The notes: generated by a model not told the origin, from the letters alone. DNA of 64,000 nucleotides from Trissonchulus latispiculum (GCA_030248195.1 JASAND010020063.1:1-64000); one strand, 5' to 3'. Positions 30,692-43,484 are shown, counted from the first letter of the stretch. Translations and numbers: made by a program.

Positions 30692-33079
30692 GTACTATGT
30701 AGGGGCGCGATAGCGCCCCTACATAATATGGTGTAAAGGCATCTGCGCGGCCCCCTGGAGACCGTGTTGGCCTGGTGCCAGCTAATTAGAGGTTCGGGAG
30801 TGGTAAAAAGGTTACCATCGTAAACAACTCGAGTAGTACTACAAGTACCACCATACTTTTGGTTCGAATTCGAAACTTCGAATTTTTGTACTAGGCGATA
30901 GTTAGTTTGCGTTTGTTTTTTTTTCTCGGTGAATAACGCTTATTGGAAATGCATTTTACGGCTAAGTGTTGGAACGATGTGGGCATTTTGGCACCATACT
31001 ACTATTATATGTTGGTAGACAGGATCCCCCCATGCTACCTTTTTTGGTCATTTTGGCACCTGGGGGCAGTTTCATAAAACATTTTTCTTACTCGACTCGA
31101 CAACTAGACTCTGCAAGTTGTCGAGTCGAGTCGCTAATGTGTTTCATAAAAGTTGTGCGGTCGAGTTCGTACTCGCACTGGATTTGCGAGTCCAGTTAGT
31201 GGTCGAGTGCGAGTCGATATAGCTGCTGCCTGCGAGTACCTGTTTCATAAAACTCTAGCTGCTGCTGCCGAACTCGCAACTAGCAGCCGTCTAGTTCTCT
31301 AGTCAATTTTGACTAGAGAACTCCCAGAAAAACAGGAATAACTTTTGCACTGTTACAGTTTTTATATTCAAATTTTTATAGCATGAATTATGATCTGTTC
31401 TTGACATTATGCTTTAATTTTAAAAAGTTTGCTTCGCGGATAGAAAAGATACGATTTTTTAGAGAATTATCCGCTTTTCACGCAAGCCCTCAACTAGCAG
31501 ACTTGCTGCTCGCACTAGCAATGCTAGTGCTGCTGGCAGCAGCAGCATCTGAGCTAATTTGGTCGAGTTCTCAAAAAGTTTTATGAAACACTCGTACTCG
31601 CATCTCGCACTAGCATTGCGAGTACTAACACCTCGCACTAGCATTGCGAGTACTAGCACGCTAGTACTAGCATGCTAGTCGATTTTTTATGAAACTGCCC
31701 CCAGGTCAATTTTGGCTCTTTGCCAAGGCCCCAATGTCGGACTTTCGCTATTTTTCGCAAATTTTGGTCACATTTTTCTAGAACTGGGTAGAAGCTGGAG
31801 AGGTCCAGTATCTTTTGTTGAAAATTACCAGTAGGGGTGCATAAAGTAACGATGGGGATTTTTTTAATTTTGCTCCCTAGCTTTCAGGAGATGGGCCCAA
31901 ACTTTTCATTTTTAGCCTGTTTGGGCGAAAAGTCTCCAAATCCCACTTTTACTAGAAATGCCCTAAAAGCCACTAAAAATGGCGTTTTTCGGCCTTGGGG
32001 TGGTGCGCATATATAGTAAATCAGGGTCGCTGAAAACGATGAGCATACTGCCGATACCGCCAGAAGTGACCACTGGTCAGCATGGCTCCCGTGGTTCCTC
32101 GCCCAGAGTCAAAGTTGGGAAAACTCACTATAAACAGCGTTTTTCGGCGTTCTGGTCGGGGGCATGTATAGTAAATCGACTACGCTCGTTTCAATGAGCA
32201 TATTTTCAGAACCGGCGGAAGTGACCACACTACAGGCTAGGTGGCCTATTGACCAGTGGTTAAATCCCCTAAGCCAGCGTTATTCGGCGTTTTGATCGGG
32301 GGCATATATAGCAAATCGACTACGCTCGTTTCAATGGGCATATCGCCGAAACCGACGGAAGTGACCACTGGTCGCTACAGCCTATGGGGCCTATCGATCA
32401 CTGGTCAAACGGCCTAAAACTGCGTTTTTCGACGTTTTGGTCGGGACATATATAGTAAATCAACTACGCTCGTTTCAATGGGCATATCGCCGAAACCGAC
32501 GGAAGTGACCACTGGTCACTACAGCCTATGGGGCCTTTTGACCACGGGTCAAACGGCCTAAAACTGCATTTTTCGACGTTTTGGCCGGGGGCATATATTA
32601 TAGTAAATCGACTAAGCTCGTTTCAATGGGCATATTGCCGAAATCGAGGGAAGTGACCAGTGGTCACTACGGTCTATGGGGCCTATTGACCAGTGGTCAA
32701 ACCCCTTAAAACAGCGTTTTGCGACGTTTTGGTTGGGAGCATATAGTAAATCTACTACGCTCGTTTCAATGGGCATATTGCCGAAATCGAGGGAAGTGAC
32801 CAGTGGTCACTACGGTCTATGGGGCCTATTGACCGGTGGTCAAACCCCTTACAACAGTGTTTTGCGGCGTTTTGGTTGGGAGCATATATAGTAAATCCAC
32901 TACGGTTTATGGGGCCTATTGACCAGTGGTCAAACCCCTTAAAACAGCGTTTTTCGGCGTTTTGTTGGGGGGGCATATATTGTAAATCGACTACGCTCGT
33001 TTAGCATGGCACTGTCCAAGCTCCTTGTATATATCCATTACGCATTGCTGGAAAGGGATCCTTTAAAATGACAGAAGGA
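30692..33079. repeat. Dispersed repeat R1, copy B, with 145-bp satellite
   Basis: Opens with the palindrome ATGTAGGGGCGC…GCGCCCCTACAT (about 30697-30724), then follows copy A (18411 onward) through CCACCATACTTTTGGTTCGA and the unique part. The satellite array runs from about 31990 to 33005, with CTACGCTCG landmarks at 32180, 32320, 32464, 32755 and 32991 (about 145-bp steps, the last unit partial). Copy B carries a MITE absent from copy A. Confidence 0.85.
31062..31702. mobile_element. MITE with GGGGGCAGTTTCATAAAA ends
   Basis: Terminal inverted repeats GGGGGCAGTTTCATAAAA / TTTATGAAACTGCCCCC. Copy A of the host repeat reads CACCTGGCCAATTTTGG without it, so it is a true insertion. The interior repeats GTTTCATAAAA, GACTCGA and ACTAGCA/TGCTAGT words in both orientations. 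No exact target duplication could be defined because the host ends CACCTG/CAGGTC are themselves complementary. Confidence 0.8.
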
Positions 33080-35287
33080 CAAGAAATAAAAATGCTCCTC
33101 TGGAGCATGAAAACGTCACATGGGTGATGGTGAGGTTGCAAAATCAAGAGAAGACTAGTCTTTAAAATGCTTAATATGTGGCTAGGTTAAAAAATAGAAG
33201 AGGACTAGGTTGTGAGCGAATTAAGGGGGGGGCTACGAATTTCACTAAAAGTTCGATGTTGGAAAAGCTAGCTAGTCTTTTGCCACATAATAGTATTAGG
33301 TTTAGTGTAAAATAGTTTGAAGTTTGAAAGAATTCCATACAGCGTAGCGTCCTGTGGAGCCATCAGAAGTTGGTGTTATCGGTCCAAAGCTCGACATGAC
33401 ACGTACACAAACTTGGCCTCGCCCTGTTCGCTATGTGCAAGGCACGGTACCAAAAGTTTCCAGAAATAGTCCTGACATATAGCGCTTTGATATCGTGTAA
33501 AATAATCCTTAGATCAATGTATACTCTTCTGTGAGATACAATCAAAGTGCGAAAAATTAGGTGTTGTAGGTCTATAGGGGTGGAGGTTAACTAACTTCTA
33601 ATGAGCTGTGGTTTACCAAATGAGCCAAACTTTGCTGCAATTAATACTCCAAATATCTGTCTTTAACTTTGATATAAATGACGTGATTTTGTTAATCTCT
33701 GTGTTCGCAGTGCTGGATTATACTATCGATATTGTCGCTGTTATCTGGTGCCATTTCGAAGATGTGAGCCAATTACTCCAAAGTACTGTGGCAGAATCGG
33801 CTGAAACTTTGCACATTACAGGCCAGTGAGTGTACCAATATGTGCCGAAAGCTATGTCACTAAACCTCACTCCAATGTTTAGAAATGCTGGATTGATTTC
33901 TCAAAGTATGGATGGCGATCGCTCTAAAAAGCTCTAAGACAGTTGTAAGCGCATACAGAACGAAGGAAGCGCCATATCAAAAAACGGATTTCATATTCGG
34001 ATTCAGCAGGTCAAATAACCCCTATAAGCACCTTTTCGGCGAAATCGGAGACAAAAAATTTTTCGACCCCATTTTTACTGCGCTTAGCTAGCTTTTCAGG
34101 CCTAAAAATAGGGTTATTTCTTAACAAAAAGTTTGCTAGCACACTAACCAGAAAACCAAAACCCTTGAAACTCACAGACAGTTTGCCCCTATTGGGGCCT
34201 AATATCTGGTAAAAAGCTGGGGTAGGCTAGTGGCTGTCAATTTTATTAGATCGAAAACGGCGCACGGTCACATTGCAACTTTTTGCTAAATTTCAAACTT
34301 TGAGCTGTTATAGCTGAAGAAGGAAGCAACGCTCGAAAGCCGGAATACTTTTAGTATTTAGCACTAGTAACAGTTAACATTTGTGGCAGAAAGTTTCAGA
34401 ATTGTTCAAACCGTTGATCCACCAGAGTTCAGAAAAACTTTTTCCAAAAACCCAATTTTCGCACCAAAATTTCGACTTTGGCATAGTGCCAGAACCGATG
34501 TGTGTTAGATATAATAATGCCCACTACGGACTATTTTACCTTGATATGTTAGCTAATCATATGCCAAAAAGTAGGTCTCTCTGAAGAAGTTGGGCAAAAC
34601 CGTTCGTAGCCCCCCCCCCCTTAATATGGGTACAGCTTCGCCGAACAACCCATATTCGCGGGATTTCACGTTTCGTCTTAGGTTAGAGCTATCAATGTCA
34701 GGCAAAAAAATTTAAGCAATTGAATACTCATCGAATATAGCTGTTTGCATGCGCTGTTAGACTAGCTGCTAGGAATATATACGTAAATTATCATCATTTT
34801 GTTGTGTTGGACTATATACCGCAGGCTATACTACTAGGAGAGATCTAAGGATATGATGCTAAAGCTATTGGTCCAAGTCAGGAGGAAATAGAAGATCGTG
34901 GGAGGGTCCTAAATTATTCTTGAATATAAATTTTCCGTATAAATGGATATGTAAAATGCGCTGGTTAGTATGAAGCACTTATCGAAGAAAACATTTGGTA
35001 AAATAAAAGTTCGAATAAAGCTCGAGCACATACCGTAGTTGTAGGTTATTTATGAACTATAAACCAAATGTATCGTGGATATGCATAATAATTTACATTT
35101 ACAAACCGCGAATATGGGTTGTTCGGCGAAGCTGTGCCCATATTAATTCGCTCACAACCTAGTCCTCTTCTATTTTTTAACCTAGCCCCATATTAAGCAT
35201 TTTAAAGACTAGTCTTCTCTTGATTTTGCAACCTCACCATCACCCATATGACTTCTTCATGCTCCAGAGGAGCATTTTTATTTCTTG
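33080..35287. mobile_element. Foldback element (ATGCTCC family), 178-bp arms
   Basis: The left arm is 33080-33220 continued at 34621-34655; the right arm is 35110-35287. The arms begin CAAGAAATAAAAATGCTCC and run to the palindrome-like CAGCTTCGCCGAACAACCCATAT. Without the nested insertion the element would be about 800 bp, close to the 782 bp of the related element at 14451. The centre (34656-35109) is unique and non-coding. Confidence 0.85.
33225..34620. mobile_element. TTAA-flanked insertion, piggyBac-like
   Basis: It splits the left arm of the foldback element. TTAA lies on each side (33221-33224, 34621-34624) and the arm is continuous if the insert plus one TTAA is removed, as the intact right arm shows. 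Ends are GGGGGGGGCTACGAA / TTCGTAGCCCCCC, inverted repeats of about 15 bp or more. TTAA duplication is typical of the piggyBac superfamily; the G-run start differs from the usual CCC start. No transposase frame is present in the 1.4-kb interior. Confidence 0.8.
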
Positions 35288-36286
35288 TATATACTGGATG
35301 CTGGTTGGCCTGCCGGCCCTACAACAGGCAACATTAGTTTCAATTTGTTTAAATCCGGCTGGCATGACATGGCTGATACCTTTGGTTATACAGTTGAATA
35401 CCAAATGGACTGCCTAGTCAGTACATTCTTGCGGCGTTTGTACATTTTGTCTGCTCTGTCACACAAAAAGAAAACAACCGTGCACAGTGGCTGAGCAAAG
35501 AAATGAATGAAAGCGTATGAATGAGTTCTGCCGATAGTACCGCTTTCCTCAATTCAGCGATCCTTTCAATTTTAATCTTTTAAAAATTCTTTGACATTAG
35601 GTGGCACAAATACGGAAAAATCATGAAAACTATTCTTTGATTTGTGACTATCGGACAATCTCAAAAATCGGTTTTTTTCTGGTTTTTGTCACTTTTTTGA
35701 TAATTCGATTGGCGCAAAACTATTTTGCACTTGCAACACTCTCACTTTCATATATGGCACAACCTGGGGCCTATGGTGTCTATGTTTACACCAAATTTTA
35801 GATTCCGGGGTCTCACCAGAGTTATTTTTTCAATTCGGCGGCGAAACGTTTCCGCACTTGACTATTCTTCAGTTCAAGTTCAAGCATGCATAGCTCTCGA
35901 ACCGTTCGTGTTACAGCAAAATTTATGCCGTGTATTTATGGGACAATATGTTTTCTCTCGTTCTTTCAAAGTGTATATAGATGTTTTCATTGAATTAAGC
36001 GGCAGAAAAACCAAGTATTCATATTGGATGTCATGAAAAGTGGTTAGTCGCACCACCGGACACAGGTTCCTGGGTGTCTGTCTAGTTAGTCGGAGTCAGC
36101 TAAGAACCAACACCCAAGCATTGTTACCATGCACTGGTTTTACTCACTTTACTCACGCAAAAGGTGATGCCGATTCAAGAAAATTTCGGGAAAAGTTTAA
36201 CGACCTCCCTTTGGTCTAGTTTGACTTTAGTCTTGTTTCGAACATTATAAAGAATTTCTGAAATGGGGAGTGTATGCATACTATCT
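35288..36286. other. Unassigned
   Basis: No gene supported. A 103-codon plus frame (35725-36036) and its neighbours show no domain features. A possible hairpin lies around 36066-36120 (CCTGGGTGT…ACACCC). Confidence 0.3.
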
Positions 36287-36560
36287 AGCTGGGTTTACTT
36301 TAGCGAGAGTGGGGCGTTGGGGGCCTCTCACAACTTTTTGGCATCCCCTCACTCGTTGCTTTTTGGAGCTTCCCCTCCTCCGCTTTCACTATAAGGTGCC
36401 CAGAATATGCCAAAGTTTAAGGATTTCGGTCAAAATTTTCAAAAACTCCGGATACTCCGGAAGGTTTTGGTTTAAAATATTTTTGTCTATTCTTGAGCAG
36501 TATTAAGCTTAGTTATAAAGAAAATTTCCGGTTTTTAGCACTTTTGGTCCACTTATGCAG
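36287..36560 (+). mobile_element. MITE copy (AGCTGGGTTTACTTTA family)
   Basis: Begins AGCTGGGTTTACTTTAGCG and then follows the family seen at 27628-27944 and 12840-13085 (CACTATAAGGTGCCCAGAATATGCC). The right terminus is not clear. Confidence 0.55.
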
Positions 36561-36979
36561 TAGACCAGAGTGGTTGAAAATCTACTTTATTTGTGATTTC
36601 TCGTTCAATTCGATTTTGAGTTCTCACCCCTATGACTAAGTAATATATACTACGTTTGTGCAGTTTCTGGATGTATGCTGCTTTAATTCACCCCTTCTGT
36701 TCTTTCAAGTTTAGCTCGAATGAGGGATGGGATGGGATGGGATGGTGGAGGCTTTGAGTCTCGAAATGGAGAATGTTTTCTTGAACAACCAAATTTTTCA
36801 AGATTTGAGCTCAAATTAGATTACACTGCATAATATATATACTCTTGATAATATGCAAAGCTTGAAATTGTTTTTAAAAATTGTAGTAAATAAATACATA
36901 TGCATGTTTTTCTGTTCCTGTTTTAGATCTGGTGTCTGGGTCCACCCTCCTTCATATGGTGGAAAGGGCTGGAGAAGAA

Positions 36980-37320
36980 ACTCACAATGGTCCCTTTTGT
37001 AGTGGCTGGTTTCGATTTTGTGGCTGGCTAGATTCTTTCCTTTTTCTGCTGGCTATGGCTGGTCTGGATTTCCATTTTTTCTGGCTGTTTTATGGACTGG
37101 CTTTCCTTTTTTCTGGCTGTGGCTGCCTTGAATTCCTATTTTGGCTGGACTAGGAATTCTTTCTGGGATGGCTGTGGCTGGACTTGGTTTCTTGTTTTGG
37201 TTGACTGTGGCTGGAATTAATTTCCTATTTTGGCTGGACTTAATTGGGATGATTATGGCTGGAGTTTATCTCCTTTTTTGGCTGGCTAGGCTGGACTTGA
37301 TTTCCGTTTTTCCTACTTTG
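36980..37320 (+). repeat. TGGCTG-rich minisatellite
   Basis: Irregular repetition of words such as TGGCTGTGGCTGGA and TTTTGGCTGG in steps of about 30-40 bases. The two ORFs across it (73 and 77 codons, rich in Phe, Leu, Gly and Trp) reflect the repeat. No gene is seen from 36561 to this point. Confidence 0.65.
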
Positions 37321-39625
37321 CTACAATATTGCATTCTTTTCTCTATTGTTTGTTTGTGTTCTGCTACTATCTAGATAACTGTTGTGTGATGAGTACTATT
37401 TTCTAGAGTTTGTAATCTGTGTTATTTGTGTTATCCAGTTTAATGGTTGTAAGTTAACTGACGGTGCCCTTCGGCCCTTTCCTGTAGTTGTGCTCTTAGC
37501 TAAATTTTCAAGCCTAGGTTGTATTAGAAATTTTGATGCTTTATTGATTTAGTTGTCAGCTTTCTTTTACCTCTACTAATCTAGTTGATTTATCTGCATA
37601 CTCGGCTTTGCAATAGTGCTTTTTAGTTTTCAGCTTTCTTTGACCACTAGCTATCTAGTTGATTTAATCTATATACATGCTTGGCTTTGCGATGGTGCTT
37701 TATTTTTTGCTGTGTTACTGGGGTTATGCAGAATTTCATATTCTATTCTTGTATATAATACGTGTAGTATGGCAACATTCCTTGTGTGTTCAGATTTTTG
37801 TTCTGTTTTTCTTGTTTGTGTCTAAGCAGTTTGTCTGGCTTTCACTTTTGATCAAGCTTTGGGGGGGTACACTTCATAGAGTTACAGAATATCTTGGAGT
37901 ATTTTGGGGGCGGGGGTGACTGGCTCTAGAAATGTGCATCGACTGTGGAATCAAGGCTGGCTACGACGACTGGTTTATATACTTGTATCCTTTCCACTTT
38001 TATTGTCTTTCGGTATTGAAAATGTTGTTCATTAGCTGTAATGAAATATCTGAAAAATTCTTTGAAAACAGGTTTGGTTGTAGCTTTGCTGGCTCAAGAA
38101 ACACGCGACACAAGACAGCAGTTTGTGTGTATATTTCCGCTACCATTGCCCCTGTTCGAATCCTCAATTTTATTTAATAGCTCTTAGACGAAACTTTGAA
38201 TTTTCATTCTTTTGTTTTAATATTTAATTAAGAGCAATTTTATCAACTCTGCCGAAATTTCGAAGCAACGTGACAGCTGAGCTTTGGAGGTACCGGGTAG
38301 TAGTAGCAACATTTATTTGGATTGGGTGGTGGGGACAAAATGTTGCAAACAAAACTAGCAGCAGAAATCTTGATGATAAATTACAGTGGCACGTGGTTTT
38401 TACAATTACAAGACTTGTATAAAATGTCAATGTGTGAACAACAAAGGCAGCAATTTCATGTATATATTCATTGAGCTTCGAAAGCCGTTGTGCTCTTACT
38501 ATTTTTCTTTTTTAAGCGAAAACAGCATCGTAGTTTGTTAATAACTAAATTTTATTATTGCATTCCCTGCGCGGAACTAGATTTAATTTGAGGAAAATTC
38601 GACAATTTACAAACAAGGCCAGAATTTAAATTTAAATTTTCGTAAGCCTTCCAGAGGCTTGCTGCCTGTGTGTTACTTTACCGTATGGATAATATTTTAA
38701 AGGATACTGTATATGTATTTCTAATTGCACATTTAGACAACCGCTAAATTTTGCAGAAATGCCGCGAAACAAATTTTCAAGAAGGCTATATCTTTTCAGT
38801 AATTTTAGAGCTGGCTTTTAATTTCTCGTTTTCGAATATTGGCTATATATTACTTCTATCAATTGGGTTGGTGTACAGCCTAGTTGACCATGAAGTTCCT
38901 CATACCAGTTTATTTAAACCAGATCCACACCCATGCACGAATACCACACGTGACGGACAATCGCGATAATATTTCTCAATTGCAGATCTAATTCAACCCG
39001 TTCTCATAATTGTTAGGACTTGCATCATTGTTAGCAGATAAACTAAAAGTTCAGAACAAGTGCAGGAATATTCCGCATAGTGGAAGCAAGATCGTTTCCT
39101 TGTGATGATACTAGTGGGGCAGAACTTGTGGTCAAGACCCTAACATCTAGCTTATGTGTAATCAAATGCTCTAGCTTATGTGTAATCAAATGCTGAAAGA
39201 CTTTGCTTTTACAGGAAACTTATGTCCATGAGTTTCAGACTTCAATAGTTAACGGTATCAATCAGTGGGTCAAACAGACACCCTGTTTTCTGGAAGTGCA
39301 GAGGACAGTTGTACATTCACAGCCAAGAGGAGCCGTGCAGCTTGAGAGAGACCAACAGGCGCTACATAAAGTCAACCCGTCCAATGTGCATATTGAAAAC
39401 TAAATAAACTTGTACCACTTCAGCAACGACGGTTGAAGCTTAGAGCAACGAAAATTTACGATACAGAATACTTTCTCGGGCGTGTGCCGGGAAACAGTGC
39501 AGTAAGTGACTCACGTTCACAGAAGCAACCAAAAGATGAAAAAACAAAAGATCATGACAACATCATGTCATCTTTCTGACAACATGAAAAATTGTCGTTG
39601 CGGTAATATTTGACTAATTCCAATG
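37321..39625. other. Unassigned; short local duplication
   Basis: A duplicated segment (CTAGTTGATTTA…GCTTTGC.AT.GTGCTTT) lies at about 37580-37622 and 37648-37700. Another 26-base direct repeat lies near 39150-39195 (AGCTTATGTGTAATCAAATGC). No coding exon could be defended. Confidence 0.35.
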
Positions 39626-39628
<3 letters not shown>

Positions 39629-39674
<46 letters not shown>

Positions 39675-39681
39675 CACACAC
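39629..39681. repeat. (CA)n microsatellite
   Basis: About 22 AC dinucleotides, one interruption, then more. Confidence 0.95.
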
Positions 39682-39760
39682 AGAGACATATATTCAATAT
39701 ACCTTATTCATACTAGTCTGTGAAACATGGTGCCAAACTCTTGTGAGACTAGATCAGTAG

Positions 39761-39905
39761 GAGTCGGTATGTCCGGCTGCGGACTAGTTCACTCGGGATC
39801 CGTGGATACCTGGGTGAACGAAACGCTGTCCGAGCAGTCGCTGTGGGGAATCGCCTTTCGAGGTGGAGTGCACCTACAGTGGCTTTTCTTACCGACACTG
39901 CTGGA
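39761..39905 (+). ncRNA. Structured RNA-like unit, copy 1 (dispersed)
   Basis: Matches the tandem copies at 42990-44072 over about 145 bases and diverges sharply outside them. The predicted fold has an outer stem GTCGGTA/TACCGAC, a hairpin GTCCG-GCTG-CGGAC, a long hairpin closed by GTTCACTC/GGGTGAAC, and a hairpin with GTCGCTGTGGGGA pairing a 3' strand and a CGCCTTTCGAGGTG tip. In the long hairpin this copy has GG.ATCC/GGAT.CC where copy 2 has AGTATCT/AGATACT, with paired changes at two positions. No known class (snRNA, tRNA, 5S, SRP, RNase P) is recognised, and the transcribed strand is not certain. Confidence 0.6.
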
Positions 39906-40193
39906 CAAGAAACCTTGAACTCTTAGCCTTTAGCACTTGCAACTGATACCGAAAACAATTAGAATATTCAAGACATGCAAAAACATCCAAAAATGAATAT
40001 CGAGTTTTGGAATGGGTGAAGTTTAGTTTGAGGTGTTACTAGGGCTTTACTTCTTTGGAAACCCAGGATGGATTCCTAGGTTAGAAACACGTAAACACCA
40101 TGGTTCGAATATGATGTAGTATAGAATATCCTCCAGTATTGTCCAGCCAGGTCTTTCGTTATTCTGCGTTTTCCCGCATGTTTTACTTTCTCG

Positions 40194-40760
40194 TTGACCT
40201 TTAGCCTTTTCGTCACCAGTCTTTTCTTTGTCCTTTCTTTCTCCAACATGCCGTGCTTCTTTCATTATTCATCCGTTTTTGCATTTATCAAAGTCTGTTC
40301 TCTCTTATTCCTTCTCCGACATTTCTTGCTTCTTTTGTTATTCATCTGCTTTTTTTATTTATCAACACTTCATTTTTACTTCTGCATTTTCATGCTTCGT
40401 ATCCTTTTTGATTTCAAATTTTTTCTGCCATTTTTCCTTCTCATTCTCAAGTTTTACCCACTTTCATCATCATCACGATCATTCTTCATCCTTTCTTTTT
40501 TCCTCATTTTCCTTCTTTCTGTCCTTTTCTTTTCTGCTCTTCATCCTTCCTTTTCCTTTTCCTCGTCTCATCCTTATTTTTGTTTCATCATCACTATCAT
40601 TCGTCATTCTTCTTTGTCATCATCATCAATTCATCATCACGATCATTCTTTCTTTTTTCCTCATTTTCCTTCTATCTGTCCTTTTCTTTTCTGCTCTTCA
40701 TCCTTCCTTTAATTTCTTTCCTTTTCCTCGTATCATCCTTATTTTTGTTTGTTTTTATTC
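40194..40760. repeat. Polypyrimidine (TTC/CCT-rich) region
   Basis: About 85 percent T and C on the plus strand, with imperfect internal duplications (TCATCATCACGATCATTCTT twice). Long Phe/Leu/Ser frames here (172 and 188 codons) come from composition, not selection. Confidence 0.75.
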
Positions 40761-41135
40761 GATATCTTTCTTGGGGATCAAAATAGTAGTCTGAGTATGG
40801 ATAGATATGGCAATTGTGCCCCTCCCTCGTTCTTGACGTTGTCTCAACCGATTAGGTTAGAATCTTGGATGGGATACGGTATTCCGGGACACCTGAGGAT
40901 CTTCCCTCGGTGTGCTAAAAAGCTTGAAAATTACCATGCTTGAGTTTTGGAACCTAAAAAGTGTACTCGATACGGTGATGCTGCAATCGCTCAAAGATGA
41001 AAGTGGCAGATATGGGCTACACTTGAAAGCTCTCATTTCATTGAGTAGATAAAAAGTTAAAGCCAAAGCTGCTAAATGTTGGCAAATTGAAATATTTCCT
41101 TGATGCGAGGAGAATTAATGCAAACTAGCGAAGTT
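40761..41135. other. Unassigned
   Basis: No gene or repeat supported. Confidence 0.3.
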
Positions 41136-41139
41136 GCGA

Positions 41140-41790
41140 GAATGGGTTGCCGCGGCATTTTCCCTTTGGGGGGACGGATTTTCAGAAGAATGCAACAGTA
41201 TTTTGGTCGTATTTTTCGCTACACGCATTTCCCGAAAATGCCGCAAGCAGAAAAGTTGTTCAGCTCGACGAGCTCTTTCATTTGAGTACCATATTGACCA
41301 CATTGGAAGAAATTTTTTAAAATCCGGGTTTTCGTGAATTCCCGGATTTTCAGTTTTTCGGCTGTAACTTTCGCTAGACGCATTTCCGGAAAACGCCGCA
41401 AGCAGAAAAGTTGTTCAGCTCGACGAGCTCTTTCATTTGAGTACCATATTGACCACTTTTGAAGAACTTCTTTAAAATCCGGGTTTTCGTGAATTCCCGG
41501 ATTTTCAGTTTTCCGGCTGTAACTTTCGGTAGGCGCATTTCCGGAAAATGTCGCAAGCAGAAAAGTTGTTCAGCTCGACGAGCTCTTTCATTTGAGTACC
41601 ATATTGACCACTTTTGAAGAACTTTTTTAAAATCCGGGTTTTCGTGAATTCCCAGATTTTCAGTTTTCCGGCTGTAACTTTCGGTAGGCGCATTTCCGGA
41701 AAATGTCGCAAGCAGAAAAGTTGTTCAGCTCGACGAGCTCTTTCATTTGAGTACCATATTGACCACTTTCGGAAAAATTTTTCAAAATCC
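41140..41790. repeat. 155-bp tandem satellite, about 4 units
   Basis: CAGCTCGACG landmarks at 41261, 41416, 41571 and 41726 are exactly 155 bases apart. The unit shares AAAAGTTGTTCAGCTC, CTTTCATTTG.GTACCA and TTGACCACTTTTGAA with the 147-bp satellite at 15284-17041, so the two arrays are related although the remainder differs. Minus-strand ORFs of 60-68 codons repeat with the same period. Confidence 0.9.
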
Positions 41791-42989
41791 GGAATTTTCC
41801 GGGTCCAATATCTCGAAATCCGTAAATTTTCCGGAAATTTCGATTTCAGTTTCGAAATCAGCGCTATCGAATTACCCTATGACCAACTTTTAAGCAAAAT
41901 CGGAGACAAAAAATTTTTACGTTTCCCTTGGTCCCCCCTTACCATTCTAAGAAATTCCGGGATTCGCCATTCCCGAAATCCGGGAAATATCGGATTGCCC
42001 GCGCTTCAGTCAACACTTCACCCCACCCCAAACCTCCACTGAAAATTTCAGCCCAATCGGGCCACCCTAGCAAAAGTTAGAGGGGGGGACAGGGGGTGGT
42101 AACGAGATGAAGAATAATAATAATAATAATAATAAACGGACATACCCAGATGAAAGGGTTGCCTTTTTTGTGTAAAAAGCGGCAACCCAATAAAATTTTT
42201 ACTTTTGATTTGAGATTCCAATCTCCCCTGTTTGAGATTAAATTCAACAGTCAGCATTGCTAGCAACAAACTACTAACACGACTAATCGTATTATATACT
42301 AACACTACTAATCGTATTACTACTAACAGTACTAACCGTATTTTATACTAACACTACTAACCGTATTACTACTATTACTACTAACCGGACTACTAACGCA
42401 TGCTTACTAACAAGAATAGAGCTAGCAGCGCTGGCTAATTAATTTGACAACGTCCCCCATTGAACCAAAAGTTTCGTTACTGTCGTGGCGATGCACTTTC
42501 CGGGATCCGTGAGTGTGAGTATGGTGCTCCTCTGGCTCTTCCTAGCACCCGTACTTTGGCTGTGGTCTCTGTTTGGCCTGGGCCGGGTATCGCCGGCTTG
42601 TTCCGACGATACCCGGATTCCGACCACTCAGAAGGCTCTTTACGCCCACTGGTAGGAAACGAAAGTGAGTACGGGAAGAATGCTAAAGGAGTCCATGAGC
42701 ACCCAAAAAGGATAAACAGAGGTCGTCCGAGCCGATGGGTAGCAATATCTGGGAGTAAATACTATTCACAGAAGCAATCGTGATAATTCGCACAATCAGT
42801 CGTGTTACAAGCTAAATGAACAAAGGTCGTTACGACGATTCAGTTAATTTGAATTTAATTAAGTTTGCAGTTAAACTAACAAAAATGTGTAACATTACTT
42901 CACTGAATGCTTAACATAATATATGGCTGATCAGAAAATATGCCTCAATAAATCTCTAGCTTTCAAATTCTGAGGAACAGTAACTGTTG
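41791..42989. other. Unassigned, with AT-triplet and CTAAC minisatellites
   Basis: An (AAT)n tract lies at about 42114-42134. ACTAACACTACTAATCGTAT-type repeats lie at about 42270-42405. A GC-rich patch at 42470-42740 has a GGGTATCG/CGATACCC hairpin and a 107-codon frame without ATG or recognisable domains. Confidence 0.4.
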
Positions 42990-43134
42990 GGGTCGGTATG
43001 TCCGGCTGCGGACTAGTTCACTCAGTATCTGTAGATACTTGGGTGAACGAAACGCTGTCCGAGCAGTCGCTGTGGGGAATCGCCTTTCGAGGTGGTGTGT
43101 CCCTGCAGTGGCTTTTCTTACCGACCCTGCTGGA
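42990..43134 (+). ncRNA. Structured RNA-like unit, copy 2
   Basis: Best-preserved copy: the outer stem GGGTCGGTA/TACCGACCC has nine pairs, and the long hairpin has a perfect AGTATCT-GT-AGATACT tip. Followed within 35 bases by GTTTAAAAACATG, which loosely resembles the 3' box of RNA polymerase II snRNA genes (inference). It starts a tandem array with copies 3 and 4; the spacer after it is shared with them. Confidence 0.65.
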
Positions 43135-43484
43135 TTGAATGTCTCGCTTTAAGCTGTTTAAAAACATGTAGCTTAGCCAACCATCATAAAATTAAATAGC
43201 TCTATTTCAACACATTTAGTTTTGGTTTGATTCAAAGCCATTATTGAAGATCAGACGAATACTGAAACATAACCTGCTTCAAAACAGTTGCAAACATGGA
43301 TATATTCCTACGCAGCCATAAAACGGATTGACACGCTGTCGCTGTTGATGATCATGTCATAATGCTCGCTTCTTCTAAGATTGATATTGAAATATTGCTG
43401 CGAAAAAATGTTCTGAAACATACATAGATATTACCATGCAGTCATAAAACTTGCTACTAAGGTCACGGGAGGCCGCTACAGCTG

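Noticed and set aside
40194..40794. Two long plus-strand ORFs (172 and 188 codons) resembling membrane proteins
   Set aside because: The region is about 85 percent pyrimidine; Phe, Leu and Ser richness follows from composition in all three frames.
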